NCBI GenBank assembly: GCA_023460975.1
Contig: JAEWOG010000035.1
Coordinates: forward strand, 1 to 9,269
DNA length: 9,269 nucleotides
DNA from: Actinomycetes bacterium
GTDB taxonomy: Bacteria; Actinomycetota; Actinomycetes; Propionibacteriales; Nocardioidaceae
Reading direction: 5' to 3'
The position numbers and the translations under genes are program-made. Positions 5,404 through 9,269 of the stretch are shown in pieces (within the stretch, counting starts at the first letter, position 1; every line of letters starts with the position of its first letter). The notes below the pieces were generated by a model that was not told where the DNA came from, did no database searches, and was given only the letters and a program-made list of their open reading frames with translations.

Positions 5404-6780
5404 TCAGTGCCCGGAAATGACGTCGGCGATCCGCGCCACCGGGGAGGTGGTGCGTCTGCCGCCGTCCTCTGCCCGATCGGCGGCGCGATAGGCGGCGTAC
5501 ATCGCCTGGACGCCCAGCCAGCGCAGCGGCTCGGGCTCCCAGCGGCGGGCGCGGTGGTTGACCCAGGGCAGCGTGGTGAGGTCCGTGTCGCGCCCGAGCA
5601 CGAGGTCGGCGAGCGTACGTCCGGCCAGGTTGGTGGCCGCGACGCCGGTGCCGACATACCCGCCGGCGTGCCCGAGCCCGGTACGCCGGTCGTGGCTCAC
5701 GGTCGCCGACCAGTCACGTGGCACTCCGAGGACGCCGGACCACGCGTGCTCGATCGCGACGTCGCCGAGCACGGGGAAGAACCGGAGCAGCAGGTCCCGC
5801 AGCGCCGCGACAGTGTCCGGCGGGGTGGAACCGTCGGAGTCGATCGCCGAACCGAACCGGTACGGCTTCCCGCGCCCGCCGAACGCGATCCGGTCATCGG
5901 CGGTGCGCTGGGCGTACATGTAGACGTGGGCACTGTCCCCGAGAGTCTCCCGCCCAGCCCAGCCGATCGCGTCCCATGCCGCCGCCGGCAGCGGCTCGGT
6001 GACGATGAGGGAGGAGTTCATCGGCAGCCAGGTGCGCCGCTGCCCCGGCAGCCGCGCGGTGAACCCTTCGGTGGCCCGGATGACGTGCGCCGCCCGCACC
6101 GTCCCGTACGAGGTCCGCACCTGCCCGGGTCGGATCTCCTCGGCTCGGGTGGCCTCGTGGATGACCACGCCCGCTCGTTCGGCGGCGGCGGCGAGGCCGA
6201 CGACGAGCTTGGCCGGATGCACCCGCGCGCAGTGCGGATGCCACATGCCGCCGAGGACGTCGGTGAGGGCGATGCGTTCGGCGCTCTCGCGCGCCGAGAG
6301 TTCGATCCAGCCGGCGTCGGGCCAGCGTCGCGCTTCGGCGAGCGCGGCCCGCAGGCGCTCCTGCTGGGGTCGCGACCGCGCCACGACGAGCTCCCCGCCG
6401 AGGTGGATGTCGGCGTCGATCCCTTCGGCGGCGGCGACCCGTACGACCTCGTGGACGGTGTCGGTCAGCGCCCGCTGCTGCCGGGTGGCTGCGTCGAAGC
6501 CGTGGGAGGCGACGTACTGACCGGGCTCGCCGGTCACCGAGTTGGTGAGCCAGCCCCCGTTGCGCCCGGAGGCGCCGAACCCCGCGAAGCGCTCCTCGAG
6601 CACCATCACGCGCAGAGTCGGGTCGGCGCGGCGCAGGTAGTACGCCGTCCACAGGCCGGTGTAGCCGGCCCCGACGATGCACACATCGACGTCGGTGCTG
6701 CCGGGCAGCGCGGGGCGTGGGGCCGGGAGCCCGATGGAGTTCCACCAGTGCGACACCCCACCGTTGAGCGGACTGCTCAC
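5404..6780 (-). CDS. FAD-dependent oxidoreductase, DAO family (PuuB/OrdL-like)
   Basis: A 458-residue flavoprotein of the DAO superfamily related to gamma-glutamylputrescine oxidoreductase (PuuB/OrdL), which oxidises amines. VDVCIVGAGYTG (31-42) is the FAD Rossmann motif, E62 the ribose-binding acid, and ASGRNGG (70-76) the family's second FAD motif. GYVGTGVAATNLAGRTLADL (374-393) is the C-terminal FAD segment. The N-terminal SHWW (10-13) with LPAPRPAL is typical of this subgroup. The GTG at 6780 was chosen because GGAGGT lies 6 nt upstream. An ATG at 6807 would add nine residues and could be used by a leaderless message. The gene is divergent from the thioesterase gene. No polyamine transport or glutamylation gene is nearby, so the substrate is unknown. 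It differs from the DadA-like protein at 1226-2473 in motif details and is not a recent duplicate. Confidence 0.85.
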   Translation of the reverse strand: MSSPLNGGVSHWWNSIGLPAPRPALPGSTDVDVCIVGAGYTGLWTAYYLRRADPTLRVMVLEERFAGFGASGRNGGWLTNSVTGEPGQYVASHGFDAATRQQRALTDTVHEVVRVAAAEGIDADIHLGGELVVARSRPQQERLRAALAEARRWPDAGWIELSARESAERIALTDVLGGMWHPHCARVHPAKLVVGLAAAAERAGVVIHEATRAEEIRPGQVRTSYGTVRAAHVIRATEGFTARLPGQRRTWLPMNSSLIVTEPLPAAAWDAIGWAGRETLGDSAHVYMYAQRTADDRIAFGGRGKPYRFGSAIDSDGSTPPDTVAALRDLLLRFFPVLGDVAIEHAWSGVLGVPRDWSATVSHDRRTGLGHAGGYVGTGVAATNLAGRTLADLVLGRDTDLTTLPWVNHRARRWEPEPLRWLGVQAMYAAYRAADRAEDGGRRTTSPVARIADVISGH

Positions 6781-6786
6781 GCGCTC

Positions 6787-6792
6787 ACCTCC
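6787..6792 (-). promoter_or_regulatory. Strong ribosome-binding site deciding the GTG start at 6780
   Basis: On the minus strand the sequence is GTCGGAGGTGAGCGC followed by GTG. GGAGGT (6792-6787) is an exact Shine-Dalgarno core with a 6-nt spacer to GTG 6780-6778. The alternative ATG at 6807 has no such site, but a TAGGCT (6818-6813) that fits the actinobacterial TAnnnT -10 pattern lies 5 nt before it. Confidence 0.6.
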
Positions 6793-6840
6793 GACGTCTG
6801 AAACCATGCGCAAGCCTAGAAGAATCGCGCCTGGCGCACG

Positions 6841-6846
6841 AAGGAG
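6841..6846 (+). promoter_or_regulatory. Ribosome-binding site of the thioesterase gene
   Basis: AAGGAG at 6841-6846 is followed by a 5-nt spacer and ATG at 6852, an ideal arrangement that fixes the start of the gene. Confidence 0.75.
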
Positions 6847-6851
6847 ATCCG

Positions 6852-7511
6852 ATGAGCACCGACCCCGCTGTCCCCGTGGAGGCCGTCGCAGCTGGCGGCT
6901 TCCAGTTCGTCGACATCCCGACGCACGAGGTGGACCGGATCGAGGCCCAGACCCAGCCCGTCGTCGACGCCACGCGTCGCCTGGCCCGCGCCCTGATCCG
7001 TACCCGCGCCGACGGGGACGAGCTGGCCGCCATCGCCAAGGAGCTCGAGGACCTCGCCTCGCGCCTGGACGCCGACTCCGACCCCGGCCCGGTGGGGGTG
7101 CGCTACAACGCGCACGGACGCAGCTGGGAGTGGGGCAACGCCGCCGTCGGGCAGCGCAACGCAGCCGCCGCGCCGCTGGAGTGCTGGTTCGTCGACGACG
7201 GCATCGACGTCGCGGGCACCGCTGAGCTCGACGAGCGTCACGAGGGGCCGCCCGGGCTCGTCCACGGCGGGGTCTCCGCCCTGCTGCTGGACCAGGTGAT
7301 GGGCAAGACCGCGAGCCGACACCACACGCAGTTCACCTTCACGGGCACGCTGACGATGAAGTACCGCCAGCCGCTGCAGATGGGCCGCGTCGAGCTGTAC
7401 GGGCGCATCACCGGCGAGGAGGGCCGCAAGGTTTTCGTGACGGCCACCATCGGCAACCCAGGGTCGGTCGCGGTCGAGGCCGAGGGGATCTTCATCAAGC
7501 CGGCGTGGTGA
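6852..7511 (+). CDS. PaaI-like hotdog-fold acyl-CoA thioesterase
   Basis: A 219-residue hotdog-fold protein, expected to hydrolyse acyl-CoA (or aryl-CoA) thioesters to free acid and CoA in the cytoplasm. The diagnostic stretch is HEGPPGLVHGGVSALLLDQV (130-149): the HGG loop before the central helix and the acidic residue D147 on that helix are the PaaI/THEM4-type active-site features. The strands TGTLTMKYRQPL, VELYGRITGEEGRKVFVTATI and AVEAEGIFI follow in the expected order. Residues about 25-75 form a charged helical extension (TRRLARALI, then ELAAIAKELEDLASRL) before the fold; many actinobacterial members have one. AAGGAG precedes the ATG by 5 nt. It is divergent from the FAD oxidoreductase gene and 22 bp upstream of the reductase gene, which seems to have its own promoter. 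Substrate is not evident; a house-cleaning role is likely. Confidence 0.87.
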   Translation: MSTDPAVPVEAVAAGGFQFVDIPTHEVDRIEAQTQPVVDATRRLARALIRTRADGDELAAIAKELEDLASRLDADSDPGPVGVRYNAHGRSWEWGNAAVGQRNAAAAPLECWFVDDGIDVAGTAELDERHEGPPGLVHGGVSALLLDQVMGKTASRHHTQFTFTGTLTMKYRQPLQMGRVELYGRITGEEGRKVFVTATIGNPGSVAVEAEGIFIKPAW

Positions 7512-7521
7512 ATCGCCCACC

Positions 7522-7527
7522 TATGAT
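7522..7527 (+). promoter_or_regulatory. TATGAT -10 box placed for a leaderless GTG start
   Basis: TATGAT (one mismatch to TATAAT) ends exactly 6 nt before the GTG at 7534, with GACTCG between and no Shine-Dalgarno. This is the usual geometry of leaderless actinobacterial genes, where transcription starts on the first base of the start codon. It also implies that the reductase and DHPS-like pair are transcribed independently of the thioesterase gene, which stops at 7511. No clear -35 box is seen. Confidence 0.6.
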
Positions 7528-7533
7528 GACTCG

Positions 7534-8310
7534 GTGAGCCCTACCGACCCCGACATGCTCGAGCTCGTGTTCCGGCGACAGGATGACGGCGGCCCCGCTC
7601 CCGGATCGGCGCTGGACGACGACCAGCTCGCGCGGGCCTACCCGTGGCCCGATGCGGGCACGTGGGTGCGGGCCATGATGCTCGTGTGCCTCGACGGCGC
7701 CGCAGCGGGTCCGGACCACCTCAGCAAGTCGATCTCGGGAGCGGCCGACCGACGGATCATGGCGGCCGCACGCCGCTACAGCGACGTGATCCTCATCGGC
7801 GCCGCCACGATGCGCGCCGAGCACTATTCGCCGGTGCGTGCCAAGGACACCGACATCTCCGTACGGGAGGAAGCCGGGCAGCTGAGTGCCCCCGTGCTGG
7901 CGATCGTCAGCGGGTCGCTGGACCTGCCCTTCGACCTCCCGGTGTGGGCCGAGTCGACGCAGCGGCCGCTGGTCATCACCGGGCCCGCCCCCGACGCCGC
8001 GGCTCTCGCGGCGGCGCGCGAAGCGGCCGACGTGGTGCAACTGCCCGCCGTGAGCCCGCACGCCGTCGTCGAGGCCCTGAGCTCGCGCGGACTGCGCCGG
8101 ATCGTGTGCGAGGGCGGCCCCACGTTCCTGCGGGAGATGGTCGTGGCCGGCGTCGTGGACGAGGGCGACATCACCGTGTCCCCGCTGCTGCCGGGCACGG
8201 GCACCTCACCCCATACGGAGGTCTTGTCGCACCCTGCGCGAGCGCGCCTGGAGCAGGTGCTGCGAGGCGGAGACTTCCTCATGAACCGCTACCTGCTGGG
8301 GGACCGATGA
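7534..8310 (+). CDS. RibD C-terminal-domain reductase (pyrimidine reductase family, DHFR-like)
   Basis: A 258-residue NADPH-dependent reductase with the dihydrofolate-reductase-like fold of the RibD C-terminal domain, without the RibD deaminase domain. The motifs appear in order: VRAMMLVCLDGAAAG (45-59, substrate strand and loop), DVILIGAATMRAEHY (84-98, nucleotide binding), and RRIVCEGGPTFL (188-199, the EGGP NADPH loop). The protein is stand-alone, like mycobacterial Rv2671, which was reported to act as a dihydrofolate reductase and to give para-aminosalicylate resistance. Riboflavin synthesis is the other obvious role, but no other rib gene is here. The GTG at 7534 is preferred because of the TATGAT 6 nt before it; M8 (ATG 7555) is a less likely start. 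The stop overlaps the next start as ATGA, so the two proteins are probably made together, hinting at a shared pterin or folate-like substrate. Confidence 0.82.
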   Translation: MSPTDPDMLELVFRRQDDGGPAPGSALDDDQLARAYPWPDAGTWVRAMMLVCLDGAAAGPDHLSKSISGAADRRIMAAARRYSDVILIGAATMRAEHYSPVRAKDTDISVREEAGQLSAPVLAIVSGSLDLPFDLPVWAESTQRPLVITGPAPDAAALAAAREAADVVQLPAVSPHAVVEALSSRGLRRIVCEGGPTFLREMVVAGVVDEGDITVSPLLPGTGTSPHTEVLSHPARARLEQVLRGGDFLMNRYLLGDR

Positions 8311-9203
8311 TCGCGCTGGCGGACCTGGCCAGGCTGGCTGCTGCGTACCCCGACGCGCTCGAAGCGAAGGTGGCGCCCCTGCGTGTGGGTGACGCGATCG
8401 TCGACACCGACGCCGACCCGGTGCTCATGGGCGTCGTCAACCTCTCGCGCGACTCCTCCTACCGCGAGAGCATCGCCGTCAGCACCGCCTCCGCCCTGAG
8501 GATGGCCCGTACGCAGGTCGCGCAGGGCGCCACGATCATCGACGTGGGCGCCGAGTCGAGCAGGGCCACGGCAGCCGCGGTCGACGACGCGGCTCAGCTC
8601 GCCCACTTGCTGCCGGTGATCGAGCCGCTGGCCGCAGACGGCGTCGTGGTGTCGGTGGAGAGCTACTCCCCCGGGGTCGTCCGCGCTGGCCTCGCCGCGG
8701 GGGCGCGGGTGTTGAACCTGACCGGGTCCGACTCCGACGACGTCATGTTCGCCGCCGCAGCCGAGCACGGCGCCACTGTCGTGCTGTGCCACGTCCTCGG
8801 CCCGAACGCGCGCGCCCTGGACGGCTCGGACGTCGACGCAGATCCGGTGCCACGCATGCTCGAAACGTTTGGGCGTCGCATGGAGCGCGCCCGCGAGCTC
8901 GGTGTCACCGACATGGTGATCGATCCGGGGCTGGGCTTTGGGTTCCGGCTGGGAGACCAGCGCTCACGGGCCCAGTACCAACTGGTCGCGCTGCTCCACT
9001 CGTTCCGCCTGCGCACCCTCGGGGTTCCGGTGTGCCATGCCCTGCCGCACGCCTTCGACGTCTTCGAGGGTTCCTTCCGCAGCGGCGAGGGTTTCTTCGC
9101 CGTCATGGCCCACCTCGGTCGTACGGGGGTCTACCGCACCCACGAGGTGCCGCTGGTGCGCTCGGTGCTGGACGCGATGACGAGCTTCGACGCCGAGGTG
9201 TAG
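8307..9203 (+). CDS. Dihydropteroate-synthase-like protein with altered active site
   Basis: A 298-residue TIM-barrel protein of the pterin-binding (DHPS/FolP) family. Family motifs are found in order: MGVVNLSRDS (41-50, usual MGVLNVTPDS), IIDVGAESSR (77-86, usual IIDVGGESTR), VSVESY (115-120, usual SVDT), VLNLTG (135-140, usual INDV), VIDPGLGFG (205-212 region) and YRTHEV (276-281, usual RxHDV). Residues for the pterin side (N137, D206, R277, H279) are kept. The Asp corresponding to E. coli Asp96 is Glu (E118), and the Ser-Arg-Lys motif that contacts pABA and sulfonamides is missing, with CHALPHAF (243-250) in its place. It starts at ATG 8307, overlapping the reductase stop by 4 bp (ATGA). 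The long in-frame extension upstream is a shadow of the reductase gene. It may use a pterin with another second substrate, or be a non-enzymatic binder. It is probably not the cell's folate DHPS. Confidence 0.8.
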   Translation: MIALADLARLAAAYPDALEAKVAPLRVGDAIVDTDADPVLMGVVNLSRDSSYRESIAVSTASALRMARTQVAQGATIIDVGAESSRATAAAVDDAAQLAHLLPVIEPLAADGVVVSVESYSPGVVRAGLAAGARVLNLTGSDSDDVMFAAAAEHGATVVLCHVLGPNARALDGSDVDADPVPRMLETFGRRMERARELGVTDMVIDPGLGFGFRLGDQRSRAQYQLVALLHSFRLRTLGVPVCHALPHAFDVFEGSFRSGEGFFAVMAHLGRTGVYRTHEVPLVRSVLDAMTSFDAEV

Positions 9204-9269
9204 CCGGCCGGTTGGGCGTCCGGTTGCTCCGGGAAATGCAGAGTGCGGTGTTGGTGCGTCACCTGGTGA

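Noticed and set aside
4183..6801. 872-residue plus-strand frame covering two minus-strand genes
   Set aside because: It crosses the gap between the glycosyltransferase and FAD oxidoreductase genes, shows no recognisable domain and has shadow-type composition. The minus-strand proteins have clear family motifs.
7644..8306. N-terminal extension of the DHPS-like protein
   Set aside because: This stretch is the shifted frame of the reductase gene, whose own motifs are intact; the ATGA overlap at 8307-8310 gives a natural start.
9236..9269. Possible start of a further plus-strand gene (ATG, then QSAVLVRHLV, open to the window end)
   Set aside because: Only 11 codons are visible, the upstream CCGGGAA is a poor ribosome-binding site and no family can be named. 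It may be real but cannot be supported here.

Overview
The window is 9.3 kb of very GC-rich DNA. Codons end mostly in G or C, ATG and GTG starts are mixed, and some genes look leaderless. Together with the proteins (a FadE5-type acyl-CoA dehydrogenase, a PucR-type activator, a RibD-C 'pyrimidine reductase') this points to a high-GC actinomycete (Actinomycetota). Genus cannot be fixed from the sequence; a Nocardioides-like member of Propionibacteriales is only a guess.

Layout. (1) 1-554 (+): the 3' end of an acyl-CoA dehydrogenase gene. (2) 555-1225: a gene-free stretch between two convergent genes. Most of it (563-981) is an ordered array of 14 copies of a short element, consensus GYGTCATACRAA, spaced almost exactly 30-31 bp and arranged in two mirrored blocks with a repeated 44-bp turn-around. 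To its right lie a 14-bp tandem repeat, a perfect 11-bp hairpin, and an AT-rich promoter-like patch that points into the array. This is the most unusual part of the window. (3) 1226-2473 (-) and 2566-4098 (+): a DadA-like FAD amino-acid oxidoreductase and a PucR-type regulator, divergent around a 92-bp gap with an ATTGTC-based operator candidate. (4) 4087-5361 (-): a GT-B glycosyltransferase whose 3' end overlaps the pucR-type gene by 12 bp inside a small palindrome. (5) 5404-6780 (-): a second DAO-family FAD oxidoreductase (PuuB/OrdL-like). (6) 6852-9203 (+): a PaaI-like hotdog thioesterase, a RibD-C/DHFR-like reductase with a leaderless-looking promoter, and, translationally coupled to the reductase by ATGA, a dihydropteroate-synthase-like protein that has lost several catalytic residues.

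How they may work together. The DadA-like oxidase is probably controlled by the divergent PucR-type protein, suggesting inducible use of an amino acid, amine or related nitrogen compound. The second FAD oxidoreductase fits the same theme but has its own promoter region. The reductase and DHPS-like pair look like a two-gene pterin/folate-type unit of unknown product. The acyl-CoA dehydrogenase, thioesterase and glycosyltransferase appear to be ordinary neighbours without a shared pathway. No tRNA, rRNA, insertion sequence, CRISPR array or phage gene was recognised.
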